A stretch of 44,570 nt of DNA from Neisseria polysaccharea ATCC 43768 (GCA_000176735.1 ADBE01000094.1:1-44570), one strand, 5' to 3'; positions 28,686 through 38,782 are shown, numbered from the stretch's first letter. Numbers and translations are program-made. The notes: generated from the letters alone by a model not told the origin.

Positions 28686-29027
28686 TTATTGATTTTTCTT
28701 TTTCCAATTTTCATAGCGAATTTGTAAATTTTCTCGCCATTCTTCACTTGGACATTTATCTATAAGTTTTTGATATTCTTCCTCTGATGCACTTAAAATA
28801 CAAGTTTCAAAAAGATGCAATAACCCCCAATGCATATCATAGAAAAAACCATCTGGAAAAAGAGATACTAATACCTCTGCTTCTTCAAGTGTAATAGGTT
28901 TTTCTATACTTGATATAAGCTCATCATATTGTTCTATCAATTCATCTATTTTTTCATCATTGTCATCTGCATCCGATTCTGTTGGCATTCTACCAATTGC
29001 TTTCAACTTCAAAATTTGTTCTCTCAT
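28686..29027 (-). CDS. Putative immunity protein (orphan)
   Basis: This 113-residue acidic protein begins MREQILKLKAIGRMPTESDA, with a Glu/Asp-rich middle (DDNDEKIDELIEQYDELISS) and an end with CPSEEWRENLQIRYENW. It has no signal peptide. I do not recognise a named immunity family. Placement directly before an Rhs fragment, low GC and small acidic nature fit an immunity protein of a polymorphic toxin. No intact toxin adjoins it. No strong ribosome-binding site is visible. Confidence 0.55.
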   Translation of the reverse strand: MREQILKLKAIGRMPTESDADDNDEKIDELIEQYDELISSIEKPITLEEAEVLVSLFPDGFFYDMHWGLLHLFETCILSASEEEYQKLIDKCPSEEWRENLQIRYENWKKKNQ

Positions 29028-29065
29028 TATTTACAAGCTTCTTTAATTTTACAAGGAAAGTTCGT

Positions 29066-29105
29066 AAAAATACCGTCTGAACTCAGGCTTCAGACGGCAT
29101 TTTTA
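29066..29105 (-). terminator. Uptake-sequence hairpin after trpB
   Basis: AAAAATACCGTCTGAAC and CTTCAGACGGCATTTTT: one arm has TACC instead of TGCC, so one uptake sequence is imperfect. Confidence 0.75.
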
Positions 29106-29119
29106 TCAGACGGACGAGA

Positions 29120-30391
<1,272 letters not shown>

Positions 30392-30406
30392 GAAAATTGT
30401 CGGCAA

Positions 30407-31042
30407 TTATAACTGTTTTTCACACAAACCCGCCATTTCGAAAAACGCCCGATACGCCGCCGCCTTTTTCGCCAAACTCAAAGGATAAGCGCGCGAAGTC
30501 GAAGGCAGGCGGGTCAGAGTCAAATCCCGTCCGGCAAACGGAAACGGCACGGTTTCGCCCGTTTTCGGCATTTTGATGCCGTCGCCCTGAATATCGAGCA
30601 GGATTTCCGTCGCCTTGCCGCCTGTCGTACAAATATGGCGGCACTCGGGCATCTGCGCCAACACTGCCGCCAAATCGACGGTTTCAACTACCTTTAAAAA
30701 CTTGTCGGACGCATTGCCGTGCTGACGTACCGCCTTCAACACGGTCGGGCAGGACGCAATCCCCCGTTCGTGCAAAAACGTTTTGATTTTCTCCGCGTCA
30801 AACGCTTTTTCAGAGTGCGCAGCCTCCCCGTGGGACGGCACTTTGAAATAATCCGCATCGCCGAAAAACACCAGCCCGTAAACGCGCCACATATCGTTTT
30901 GGAAATTCGGATAATGAAACTGCATCGCACGTTTGTCTTCCTTGGGCGGAAACGTCCCCATCATCATGACCGATGCCCCGTTCGGCAAAACGGGATCGAA
31001 CGGATAACTTTCAATTTCCAACCCGACCGCATTATTTTCCAT
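30407..31042 (-). CDS. Uracil-DNA glycosylase superfamily protein (MUG-like)
   Basis: This 211-residue protein begins MENNAVGLEIESYPFDPVLP. The glycosylase-type motif lies in SVMMMGTFPPKEDKRAMQFH (residues about 25-45), with the FHYPNFQNDMWRVYG segment typical of the DNA-deoxyinosine or MUG-like group, and the later LTRLPSTSRAYPLSLAKKAA matching the leucine-loop region. It probably removes deaminated or mispaired bases; exact specificity is unknown. The start at 31042 is chosen because the longer frame (31081) reads DMT-gene DNA. It lies 28 bases after the transporter gene. Confidence 0.8.
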   Translation of the reverse strand: MENNAVGLEIESYPFDPVLPNGASVMMMGTFPPKEDKRAMQFHYPNFQNDMWRVYGLVFFGDADYFKVPSHGEAAHSEKAFDAEKIKTFLHERGIASCPTVLKAVRQHGNASDKFLKVVETVDLAAVLAQMPECRHICTTGGKATEILLDIQGDGIKMPKTGETVPFPFAGRDLTLTRLPSTSRAYPLSLAKKAAAYRAFFEMAGLCEKQL

Positions 31043-31070
31043 TTTCACCCCATATACCCGGCCGCCCGCT

Positions 31071-31973
31071 TCAGGCGGCATTTTGTCCCAAATGTATCAA
31101 AATCATGCCGCCGGCTGCCGCCGCACAACCCGCCGCCAAAGAAATATGCAGCGGCTCCCCCAAAAACCAGACCGAACACAACATACCGAAAATCGGTACC
31201 AATGTTACATAAACAGACGCACCGCCCGCCCCCAATACTTTCACGCCTTCAAAATACCACGCATACGCCAAAACAGTCGCACCGACCGCCAACCACAGCA
31301 ATGCAAGCCAGCCGCGCCCATCCATGACCGCTACCGCCCCAAGCGGCAAACCTTCCGCAAACCATGCCACGGCGGACAACATCAGCGCACCGGACATCGA
31401 CGTAACCGCGGCAACCGTCAGCGCATCAATCCCGCGCAAAACCTTGCGCCCTATCAACGTATAAGCTGACCAGCAAACCACACATCCGAAAATCAGCCAT
31501 TCCCCGGGCTTCAACCCGTCCGCCAGCACCGCTGCCGGATTACCCTGCGTAACCGCAGTTACCGCGCCGCCGACGGTCAGCAACATACCCGTCAGGATTT
31601 TCATATTCAAATATTCCCCGAACAACCATACCGCCAACAGCAGCGTCAACACCGGGTTCACGCTCATGACGACCGCGGCTTTGCCGGCAGGCATCTGCTG
31701 CAGGCCCAACATGAAGAATACGGCATACCCGCACACGCCGAACAAAGCGGCAACCGCCAAACCCAGCCATTGCCGCGACGACAAAACCGACAAAGCCGCA
31801 AACCTGCTGCGCGCAAACAACCAACCCGACAACAAAACCGAAGCCAGCAGAAACCTGACCACCCCGCCCGTCAACGGCGGCAGAGACTGCCCCAATATCC
31901 TGCCCATAGGCCAAGACGCACCCCATAATACCGCCATACCCAAGAGCTTCACATGAATCAGATAAGTCCTCAT
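31071..31973 (-). CDS. EamA/DMT family transporter
   Basis: This 300-residue protein has ten membrane helices in two EamA repeats (first: AVLWGASWPMGRILGQSLPP and the helices to residue 135; second: LIFGCVVCWSAYTLIGRKVL onward). The typical motif FLGEPLHISLAAGCA is near the end. It probably exports amino acids or metabolites; the substrate cannot be predicted. The start MRTYLIHVK at 31973 is preferred over an upstream frame in the divergent intergenic region. Confidence 0.9.
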   Translation of the reverse strand: MRTYLIHVKLLGMAVLWGASWPMGRILGQSLPPLTGGVVRFLLASVLLSGWLFARSRFAALSVLSSRQWLGLAVAALFGVCGYAVFFMLGLQQMPAGKAAVVMSVNPVLTLLLAVWLFGEYLNMKILTGMLLTVGGAVTAVTQGNPAAVLADGLKPGEWLIFGCVVCWSAYTLIGRKVLRGIDALTVAAVTSMSGALMLSAVAWFAEGLPLGAVAVMDGRGWLALLWLAVGATVLAYAWYFEGVKVLGAGGASVYVTLVPIFGMLCSVWFLGEPLHISLAAGCAAAAGGMILIHLGQNAA

Positions 31974-32211
31974 ACAGTACCCAACCGTAAAAATACCAAA
32001 CCAACAGATAAGACCGAACAAAACAGCATTATCAAGCCCCGCCGTTTTCGGTTACAATGTCCACATCAAACCGATATTGTAAACATATTCACATTTAAAT
32101 GCCGAACAAGATGTCCATACGGCTTGCCGGATTCCCCCGAAACAGAAGGGACACCTTCCCAAAAATCCGGCCCGTATCCTCAAAACCGGTTGCACCGGTC
32201 AAGGAAACCCG

Positions 32212-32991
32212 ATGAAAGAACACAAAGCCCGCAAGCGTTTCGGGCAGAACTTTTTACAAGACACGCGGATCATCAGCGATATTGTCAACGCCGTGCACCC
32301 GCAGGCGGATGATATCGTGATTGAAATCGGCCCGGGTTTGGCGGCGATTACCGAACCTTTGGCAAAAAAACTGAACCGCCTGCACGTTATCGAAATCGAC
32401 CGCGACATCGTATGCCGTCTGAAAACGCTGCCGTTTGCGGATAAACTGGTAATTCACGAAGGCGACGTGTTGCAGTTTGATTTCAACAGTATCGCAGGCA
32501 AAAAGAAAATCGTCGGCAACCTGCCGTACAACATTTCCACGCCGCTTTTGTTCAAGCTGGCGGAGGTGGCGGACGATGTCGTCGATATGCACTTTATGCT
32601 GCAAAAAGAAGTGGTTGAGCGTATGGTTGCCGCGCCGAAAAGCAACGACTACGGGCGTTTGGGCGTGATGCTGCAATATTTTTTCGATATGGAGCTGCTG
32701 ATTGACGTACCGCCCGAATCGTTCGATCCTGCACCGAAAGTGGATTCAGCAGTGGTGCGCATGATTCCGGTGAAACACCGCATCGGCAAAGCGGACGATT
32801 TCGAGCATTTCGCCAAACTTGTGAAACTCGCCTTCCACCAACGTCGCAAAACCATACGCAACAATCTGAAAGAGCTTGCAGGCGACGATGATTTGCAGGC
32901 AGTCGGCATCAATCCGCAAGACCGCGCCGAACATATCGCGCCGGAAAAATACGTAGCGTTGAGCAATTATTTGGCGGGCAAGGTCGTCTGA
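32212..32991 (+). CDS. rsmA: 16S rRNA dimethyladenosine transferase
   Basis: This 259-residue enzyme (KsgA) dimethylates A1518 and A1519 of 16S rRNA. Motif [18 protein letters not shown] and [16 protein letters not shown]; motif IV with catalytic Asn: [16 protein letters not shown]-terminal domain with [13 protein letters not shown]. It contains an uptake-type sequence (GCCGTCTGAAA) at about 32413. GGAAACCCG precedes the ATG. It probably shares a transcript with the RelA/SpoT-like gene 15 bases downstream. Confidence 0.98.
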   Translation: MKEHKARKRFGQNFLQDTRIISDIVNAVHPQADDIVIEIGPGLAAITEPLAKKLNRLHVIEIDRDIVCRLKTLPFADKLVIHEGDVLQFDFNSIAGKKKIVGNLPYNISTPLLFKLAEVADDVVDMHFMLQKEVVERMVAAPKSNDYGRLGVMLQYFFDMELLIDVPPESFDPAPKVDSAVVRMIPVKHRIGKADDFEHFAKLVKLAFHQRRKTIRNNLKELAGDDDLQAVGINPQDRAEHIAPEKYVALSNYLAGKVV

Positions 32992-33006
32992 AAAGAGGTG
33001 GCGGAA

Positions 33007-33576
33007 ATGGAAGGCAACCTGCAAAAAACCGAACGTTTAATCCGCGAAATCAACCGCCTGCATGCACAATATTCGCAGGATTATTTTGAAACCGGCAAAG
33101 TGCGGAAAATCAATTTGAGCCACACGCTCAAAAACGTTCCGACCGAACATATTTTGTCTTACCGCCTTAATTTGCACGAAGCGGTTAACGATTATCTGGC
33201 CTTTGCCGACACGCGCGGCATAGACTTTTTCTACCGCGTGAAAACCGCAGAAAGCATACATGATAAAATCAGCCGCTATCTGGCACGCGGCACCCAGTAT
33301 CCGGCCAACAACATCCTGAACGATATTTTCGGCGCGCGGCTGATTTGGCCGTCTGAAACAGTCGCCGGGATTTTGGAAAAACTTGACGGCTGGAAAACAG
33401 AATACGGCTTGAAAAACTGGTATTTGCGCGATGTCGGCGGCTATATCGGCATACACATTTATTTTAAAAACAGCAGCAATTTCTACTATCCGTGGGAATT
33501 GCAGGTTTGGGATGAAAAAGATGCCAAAGCCAATATTGAAAACCATATGGCGTACAAACGGAATTTTGTGCGTTGA
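33007..33576 (+). CDS. RelA/SpoT-domain protein, candidate small alarmone synthetase
   Basis: This 189-residue protein shows the synthetase pattern of ppGpp-forming enzymes: YRVKTAESIHDKISRY (Arg77, Lys79, Ser83, Lys87), NDIFGARLI (Asp106, Gly109, Arg111), GGYIGIHIYF (Tyr146, His150), and WELQVW (Glu164, Gln166), then ENHMAYK (His180). The HD hydrolase, TGS and ACT domains are absent. The usual EIQIR arginine is replaced (ELQVW). The start at 33007 follows GAGGTG by about 6 bases; a GTG at 32998 is alternative. It lies directly after rsmA. Activity is not proven by sequence. Confidence 0.7.
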   Translation: MEGNLQKTERLIREINRLHAQYSQDYFETGKVRKINLSHTLKNVPTEHILSYRLNLHEAVNDYLAFADTRGIDFFYRVKTAESIHDKISRYLARGTQYPANNILNDIFGARLIWPSETVAGILEKLDGWKTEYGLKNWYLRDVGGYIGIHIYFKNSSNFYYPWELQVWDEKDAKANIENHMAYKRNFVR

Positions 33577-33628
33577 ATTACCGGCAAGCCGCATTGAAAC
33601 CGTTTATAACTGTTTAATAAGAGAATAA

Positions 33629-33671
33629 ACCATAAAATACACAACCGTATTCCTGACTTTTCCTTTAACCG
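33629..33671 (+). repeat. Partial duplication of the lipoprotein gene start
   Basis: ACCATAAAATACACAACCGTATTCCTGACTTTTCC... repeats the start of the gene at 33688 (ACCATGAAATACACAGCCGC...). The copy has ATA instead of ATG and a shifted end, so it is not translated. Confidence 0.75.
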
Positions 33672-33687
33672 CCCGAGTGAACAAACC

Positions 33688-34143
33688 ATGAAATACACAG
33701 CCGCACTCCTGACTTTTCTTTTAACTGCCTGCATGAACCCGAACGATGCGTTTTTCCAAAACCGGCGTTATCAAATGCTAGAGGCACAATTGAACGGTTC
33801 AAATGCCATTTTCCATTACGGTTATTCCCAAAATCCCGATCATGATTTATTGGTCGACCAAGTCCGCGTGCCGGACGCGTACAGGGCTTCATTTGAGCGG
33901 GATTGGATAGCGAAGGAGCAAGGCTACCGCAAAAACGACTGCGTACTGGAAAAAGCGGAAAGCGGGGGTGTGACGTACTACACCTGCGATGCGGAAAAAG
34001 GACTCAACGGCATACGTTTCATCATCTATGTCGTGAATATGAAAAACGACAAAGGCTACGTCAAAGTTTACCGGAGCATGAATAAGCCGAATCAGGAAGA
34101 GTTAACCAAATTGGTTGCCGATTTGAATAAGTTTTACCCTTAA
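33688..34143 (+). CDS. Small putative lipoprotein
   Basis: This 151-residue protein starts with a short signal peptide ending [13 protein letters not shown] (Cys15 lipobox). The mature part is soluble with a Cys pair (NDCVLEK and YTCDAEK) likely to form a disulphide. No domain is recognised. A degenerate duplicate of its first codons lies directly upstream at 33629-33671. It is followed by an ABC transporter ATPase gene on the same strand, but the two may not be functionally linked. Confidence 0.8.
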   Translation: MKYTAALLTFLLTACMNPNDAFFQNRRYQMLEAQLNGSNAIFHYGYSQNPDHDLLVDQVRVPDAYRASFERDWIAKEQGYRKNDCVLEKAESGGVTYYTCDAEKGLNGIRFIIYVVNMKNDKGYVKVYRSMNKPNQEELTKLVADLNKFYP

Positions 34144-34184
34144 TCAGTCAGACGGATTCAGACTGCCTGAAAAGAATGGACACT

Positions 34185-34913
34185 ATGATCAAATTCAAAA
34201 ACGTACACAAACATTTCAAAGACCTGCACGTCATCAACGGCGTGAACTTAGAAATCAAAAAAGGCGAAGTGGTCGTCGTCTGTGGGCCTTCGGGCAGCGG
34301 CAAATCCACACTCATCCGCACCGTCAACCAGCTTGAAAGCATCGAAAGCGGCGAGATTTGGGTGGACGGTGTCAACGTTGCCGACCCCAAAACCGATTTG
34401 AACAAAATCCGCGAAGAAGTCGGCTTCGTATTCCAAGGCTTCAACCTCTACCCCCACCTGACCGTATTGGAAAACATCACCCTCGCACCGATGAAGGTTA
34501 AAGGTCAAAATGCGGAACAGGCGGAGAAAAAAGCGATGGAACTTTTGGAACGCGTCGGACTGGCGCACAAAAAAGACGCTTTTCCGTCCCAACTTTCCGG
34601 CGGCCAGCAGCAGCGCGTGGCGATTGCGCGCGGACTCGCGATGGAACCGCGCGTGATGCTGTTTGACGAGCCGACTTCCGCGCTCGACCCCGAAATGGTC
34701 GGCGAAGTGTTGAAAGTGATGAAAGACTTGGCGGAAAGCGGTATGACGATGATGTGCGTAACCCACGAAATGGGATTTGCCCGCGAAGTTGCCGACCGGG
34801 TACTTTTTGTCGATAAAGGGCAAATCCTCGAAGACGAAACGCCCGAAGCGTTTTTTACCAACCCAAAACACGAACGCGCCAAGCAGTTCCTGCAGCAGGT
34901 CATGACCCACTGA
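34185..34913 (+). CDS. Amino acid ABC transporter ATP-binding protein (GlnQ family)
   Basis: This 242-residue ATPase has Walker [14 protein letters not shown]-loop [13 protein letters not shown], signature [19 protein letters not shown], Walker [15 protein letters not shown] and switch His in MCVTHEMGF. Closest in style to polar amino acid (glutamate/glutamine) transporters. The ATG at 34185 is preferred to 34176, where AAAAGA abuts the codon. No permease or binding protein is adjacent, so the partner genes are elsewhere. An uptake-sequence hairpin follows. Confidence 0.93.
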   Translation: MIKFKNVHKHFKDLHVINGVNLEIKKGEVVVVCGPSGSGKSTLIRTVNQLESIESGEIWVDGVNVADPKTDLNKIREEVGFVFQGFNLYPHLTVLENITLAPMKVKGQNAEQAEKKAMELLERVGLAHKKDAFPSQLSGGQQQRVAIARGLAMEPRVMLFDEPTSALDPEMVGEVLKVMKDLAESGMTMMCVTHEMGFAREVADRVLFVDKGQILEDETPEAFFTNPKHERAKQFLQQVMTH

Positions 34914-34914
34914 T

Positions 34915-34951
34915 GCTATGCCGTCTGAAAACCGAACGTTCAGACGGCATA
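34915..34951 (+). terminator. Uptake-sequence hairpin after the ABC ATPase gene
   Basis: CTATGCCGTCTGAA and TTCAGACGGCATAG extend the usual stem by two pairs around a short loop. Confidence 0.8.
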
Positions 34952-34985
34952 GCCCGACACCGCAAGATGATTGAGAAAGAAAACC

Positions 34986-35345
34986 ATGTATTTTGTTGAC
35001 CGCACCGCCGTCGTCCTCAAGCCGACCGCGCGCTTTTTGGAATGGCTCAAAAGCACCGACGAAAATATGCCCGACCTAACCATAGAGCAGCTTCGTGCCA
35101 ACTGTTCCGTCTTCCTCGTTCCGCAGTTCGACGAACCGGAAGCCGTCGTTTCCTACTTCGACGAACGCTACCGCCAGATTTTTGAAGCGGAGCTGGCAGG
35201 TTGGGACATCGATAAAGACAAATGGCCGCAAGACATGAGCCTGAAAGCGTTTTGGGAATTTTTCGATACCGAAATCCACGATATGGTGTTGGACATGGAA
35301 GAAGCAGATTTGAACATTACCCCCGTGTTCGACAATATGATGTAA
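34986..35345 (+). CDS. Small conserved acidic protein of unknown function
   Basis: This 119-residue protein reads MYFVDRTAVVLKPTARFLEW at the start, a middle with LEQLRANCS-like and FLVPQFDEPEAVVSYFDERY, and an end VLDMEEADLNITPVFDNM. It is acidic, without membrane segments or signal. No function is known to me. It precedes the ygfX-like gene by four bases, so the two are co-translated. The start at 34986 is chosen over 34971 because of the AGAAAGAAAACC leader. Confidence 0.8.
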   Translation: MYFVDRTAVVLKPTARFLEWLKSTDENMPDLTIEQLRANCSVFLVPQFDEPEAVVSYFDERYRQIFEAELAGWDIDKDKWPQDMSLKAFWEFFDTEIHDMVLDMEEADLNITPVFDNMM

Positions 35346-35349
35346 CGCC

Positions 35350-35790
35350 ATGCGCGCCTTTCAGACGGCATTAAAACCGTCCCGCATCCTGAACATCCTG
35401 ACTGTATCGCTCCACGCCGCTTCCCTTGCCGTCTGCCTGACTTGGTTTTACGGCTGGATGATGTGGTTCGGTTTGGCAGCTTTGGCGGCAAGTTACGCAC
35501 ACTCGCTCAGGATAACGAACCTGAAACACCGCCATGCCATAACCGCCATTACCATAGACCGCGACGGACAGGCGGAAATCGTATCCGGCAAAGACAAAAC
35601 AGCGGCAACACTTGCGGGCAGCAGTATGGTTACGCCTTATGCCTTATTCTTACAATGGGACACCGGCGGCAAAACCGTCAGCCAATGCATCATGCCCGAC
35701 ATGACGGACAAAGAATCCTACCGGCGACTGAAAGTCTGGGTGCTTTGGCGGCAGCCGAAAAAAACCGCCGAAACCGATACGCCAAACTGA
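35350..35790 (+). CDS. YgfX-like membrane protein
   Basis: This 146-residue protein has two membrane helices (residues about 15-32 and 35-50) and a cytoplasmic tail. The tail matches the YgfX/CptA pattern: VTPYALFLQWDTGGKT, then ESYRRLKVWVLWRQ. In E. coli YgfX (CptA) affects the cytoskeleton and pairs with SdhE (CptB); no sdhE is near here. A reverse uptake sequence (TTTCAGACGGCATT) encodes residues 4-8, so the gene start contains a transformation signal. It lies between the small acidic gene and folC. Confidence 0.7.
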   Translation: MRAFQTALKPSRILNILTVSLHAASLAVCLTWFYGWMMWFGLAALAASYAHSLRITNLKHRHAITAITIDRDGQAEIVSGKDKTAATLAGSSMVTPYALFLQWDTGGKTVSQCIMPDMTDKESYRRLKVWVLWRQPKKTAETDTPN

Positions 35791-35819
35791 TTTCAGACGG
35801 CATTTAAAACGGAACACAC

Positions 35820-37094
35820 ATGAAAACATTACAAGACTGGCTCTCGCATTTGGAAACCGCCCACAGCGGCGGTTTGATCGACATGGGTTTGGAGCGCGTA
35901 GGCGAAGTGAAAAAGCGCATGAACCTGACACCGCAATGCCCCGTCGTCGTCGTCGCGGGAACAAACGGCAAAGGTTCGGTCTGCGCCTACCTGACACAGA
36001 TTTACAAACAGGCAGGCTTCAAAGTCGGTACGCTGACCAGCCCGCATTTATTGCGTTACAACGAACGCATCGCCGTCAACGCCGAACCCGTTTCGGACGA
36101 TACAATCACCGCTTCCTTCGAACGCATCGAAACCGCGCGCGGTGAAATATCACTAACTTATTTTGAATTCAATGCCTTGGCGGCTGTCGACATCTTCATG
36201 CGCGAACAGGTTGACGTGATGATATTGGAAGTCGGCTTGGGCGGACGCTTGGACGCGGTCAACGTGTTCGACTGCGATTGCGCGGTAGTTACCAGCGTGG
36301 ATTTGGACCATCAGGCGTTTTTGGGCGATACGGTCGAGCAGGTCGGCTTTGAAAAAGCAGGCGTGTTCCGCAGCGGCAAACCCGCCATCTGCGGTCAAAA
36401 CCCCGCACCCGAATCGTTGCTTTCACACGCCGAATCCATAGGCGCGAAACTGCTGATGGTGCAGCGCGATTTCGAGTTTCACGCGATGGAAAACATCCAA
36501 TGGAACTACCGCTTCCGGCCGCAGCATTCAGACGGTCCCGCACGCAACCGCAATGCCCTGCCTTTCCCCGCATTGCGCGGCGCATACCAACTTTCCAATG
36601 CCGCCTGCGCGCTGACCGTGTTGGAATGTTTGAACGACAAATTGCCGGTGGACATCGGCGCCATCAAGCGCGGTTTGTTGCTGGTTGAAAACCCCGGCCG
36701 CTTCCAAGTCCTGCCCGGCCGTCCGCTGACCGTGTTGGATGTCGGACACAATCCCCACGCCGCCCGCGCCCTGCGCCGCAGCCTGATGAATCTGGCGTTT
36801 GCGCAAAAGCGCACCGCCGTGTTCAGTATGCTGTCCGACAAAGACATAGACGGCGTGTTGGAAATTGTCAAAGACCAGTTTGACGAATGGTATATCGCAC
36901 CTTTGGACGTGCCGCGCGGAATGACGCTCGATAGCCTGCAAGACAAACTGCACGAACACGGCATCGAAAACATACAGACATTCGCCGCCGTCCGCGAAGC
37001 CTACCGGGCGGCAGCCTCAAAAGCGGGCGAAAACGACAGAATCGTCGTATTCGGCTCATTTCATACCGTTGCCGACGTGATGTCGGTACTGTAA
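35820..37094 (+). CDS. folC: Bifunctional dihydrofolate/folylpolyglutamate synthase
   Basis: This 424-residue enzyme ligates glutamate to folates. ATP-binding P-loop: VVAGTNGKGSVCAYLTQIYK (residues about 40-60); second motif: LEVGLGGRLDAVNVFDCD; C-terminal ligase domain: TVLDVGHNPHAARALRRSL. The length is standard. It sits in a tight cluster with the SPOR-domain protein gene and cvpA downstream, an order conserved in gammaproteobacteria (folC-dedD-cvpA-purF). Confidence 0.97.
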   Translation: MKTLQDWLSHLETAHSGGLIDMGLERVGEVKKRMNLTPQCPVVVVAGTNGKGSVCAYLTQIYKQAGFKVGTLTSPHLLRYNERIAVNAEPVSDDTITASFERIETARGEISLTYFEFNALAAVDIFMREQVDVMILEVGLGGRLDAVNVFDCDCAVVTSVDLDHQAFLGDTVEQVGFEKAGVFRSGKPAICGQNPAPESLLSHAESIGAKLLMVQRDFEFHAMENIQWNYRFRPQHSDGPARNRNALPFPALRGAYQLSNAACALTVLECLNDKLPVDIGAIKRGLLLVENPGRFQVLPGRPLTVLDVGHNPHAARALRRSLMNLAFAQKRTAVFSMLSDKDIDGVLEIVKDQFDEWYIAPLDVPRGMTLDSLQDKLHEHGIENIQTFAAVREAYRAAASKAGENDRIVVFGSFHTVADVMSVL

Positions 37095-37106
37095 AAGGAA
37101 ACTTCT

Positions 37107-38129
37107 ATGTCCGAAAACAAACAAAACGAAGTCCTGACCGGTTACGAACAGCTCAAACGGCGCAACCGCCGCCGCCTCGTAACGGCAAGCTGCCTGGTTG
37201 CCGCCTCCTGCATCCTGCTGGCAGCCGCGCTCAGTTCCGGTCCTGCCGAAAATGATCCTGCCGAACAGACTGCCGGCGAAACAAGCAGCGTAGAAAACAA
37301 AGCGGCAGGTGCGGCACAAACCCCTGCCTTGAAATCCGCCGCCGACAAACCGCAGGACTTGGCAGGCGAAGACAAGCCTTCTGCCGCCAACAGCGAAATC
37401 AGCGAGCCTGAAAACGTAGGCGCGCCGCTGGTGCTGATTAACGACCGCCTCGAAGACAGCAACATCAAAGGTTTGGAAGCATCCGAGAAACCGCAGCAGG
37501 CAGAAACTGCCCAAACCGCACCGAAGCAGGCAAAACAACGCGCTGCCGAAAAAGTGCCGGCAACTGCCGACAGTACAGATACGGTAGCGGTTGAAAAACC
37601 GAAACGCACTGCCGAAACAAAACCGCAAAAAGCGGAACGCACTGCCGAAGCCAAGCCCAAAGCCAAAGAAACCAAAACCGCCGAAAAAGTTGCCGACAAA
37701 CCGAAAACTGCCGCCGAAAAAACCAAACCGGATACGGCAAAATCCGACAGCGCGGTAAAAGAAGCGAAAAAAGCCGACAAGGCTGAAGGCAAAAAAACAG
37801 CCGAAAAAGACCATTCGGACGGCAAAAAACACGAAATGGCACAAAAAACCGACAAAGCGGACAAGACCAAAACCGCCGAAAAAGAAAAATCCGAAAAATC
37901 CGGCAAAAAAGCCGCCATTCAGGCAGGTTATGCCGAAAAAGAACGCGCCTTGAGCCTCCAGCGCAAAATGAAGGCGGCGGGTATCGATTCGACCATTACC
38001 GAAATCATGACCGACAACGGCAAGGTTTACCGCGTCAAATCAAGCAACTATAAAAACGCGAGAGATGCCGAACGCGATTTGAACAAATTGCGCGTACACG
38101 GTATCGCCGGTCAGGTAACGAATGAATAA
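37107..38129 (+). CDS. tpc: SPOR-domain envelope protein (DedD-like, Tpc of neisseriae)
   Basis: This 340-residue protein has one membrane anchor (RLVTASCLVAASCILLAAAL, about 23-42), a long Lys/Ala/Glu/Thr-rich linker (about 130-270, repeats such as KTAEK and KPKTAAEK) and a C-terminal SPOR domain (about 272-340, IQAGYAEKERALSLQRKM, and VYRVKSSNYKNARDAERDL) that binds denuded peptidoglycan at the division site. The position folC-dedD-cvpA-purF identifies it as the DedD counterpart. Gonococcal tetrapac (tpc), affecting cell separation, is from memory this gene; the symbol is given with moderate confidence. Its end overlaps cvpA by 8 bases. Confidence 0.85.
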   Translation: MSENKQNEVLTGYEQLKRRNRRRLVTASCLVAASCILLAAALSSGPAENDPAEQTAGETSSVENKAAGAAQTPALKSAADKPQDLAGEDKPSAANSEISEPENVGAPLVLINDRLEDSNIKGLEASEKPQQAETAQTAPKQAKQRAAEKVPATADSTDTVAVEKPKRTAETKPQKAERTAEAKPKAKETKTAEKVADKPKTAAEKTKPDTAKSDSAVKEAKKADKAEGKKTAEKDHSDGKKHEMAQKTDKADKTKTAEKEKSEKSGKKAAIQAGYAEKERALSLQRKMKAAGIDSTITEIMTDNGKVYRVKSSNYKNARDAERDLNKLRVHGIAGQVTNE

Positions 38130-38619
38130 CCTCCCCGTTGCCGACATACTCATCTTCGCCATCATCGCCGCCTGCATCGTCATTTCCACGATGCGCGGCG
38201 TGATTGCGGAGGCAGGTTCGATGGCGGCATGGGTGGTTTCCTTCTTTTTCGCCAAACTCTTTGCCGTCTCCTTCGCCGACCTCGCCTTTGCCTCGTTCCA
38301 ACCCCGCCTGTTTGCATTGGCTCTGTCGTTCATTTCCCTGTTCGTCATTGCCTGTCTGATCCAGAAAATGCTCCGTTCGCTGCTGACCGGCGCAGTTTCG
38401 GCGGTCGGTTTGGGCTTTGCCAACCGCATTTTGGGCGGCGTATTCGGTGCATTGAAAGGAGTTTTGATTGTTACCCTGCTGATCATGCTTGCTTCAAAAA
38501 CCGACCTGCCCGATACCGAAGAATGGCGGCAATCTTACACACTGCCGTTTTTCGTATCGCTTTCCGAAGCCGTGTTGAACCATAGCGACGGCACGGCGGA
38601 AACTCCGGAAGACGATTGA
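38122..38619 (+). CDS. cvpA: CvpA family membrane protein
   Basis: This 165-residue protein has four membrane helices (about 6-20, 25-48, 62-82 and 100-125) and the family start NLPVADILIFAIIAACIVIS, with RGVIAEAGSMAAWVVSFFFA. In E. coli it is needed for colicin V release and envelope tolerance. ATG 38122 lies inside the end of the SPOR-protein gene, so they are coupled. purF follows after 207 bases with hairpin and promoter. Confidence 0.92.
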   Translation: MNNLPVADILIFAIIAACIVISTMRGVIAEAGSMAAWVVSFFFAKLFAVSFADLAFASFQPRLFALALSFISLFVIACLIQKMLRSLLTGAVSAVGLGFANRILGGVFGALKGVLIVTLLIMLASKTDLPDTEEWRQSYTLPFFVSLSEAVLNHSDGTAETPEDD

Positions 38620-38632
38620 TTGCCCTGCTGGC

Positions 38633-38669
38633 GTTTCAGACGGCATCCTCTTTTATGCCGTCTGAAATG
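38633..38669 (+). terminator. Uptake-sequence pair after cvpA
   Basis: TTTCAGACGGCAT and ATGCCGTCTGAAA in reverse order, with a short CCTCTTTT loop; the GAC/GTC-rich arms can still pair. Confidence 0.65.
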
Positions 38670-38782
38670 TTTTTTCCTTTCCTCAGCCATATCACAGATT
38701 AAATCTTATCCTCCATAAACCCACCTATCTGTCCTTCACTCAAATATTGTCAACAATTCAGGCAAAAAACCGCCGTTTGCTT

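Noticed and set aside
37056..37844. Long Gly/Phe-rich minus-strand frame opposite the SPOR-protein gene
   Set aside because: Low-complexity shadow of the Lys/Ala/Glu-rich coding strand; no start signal or homology.
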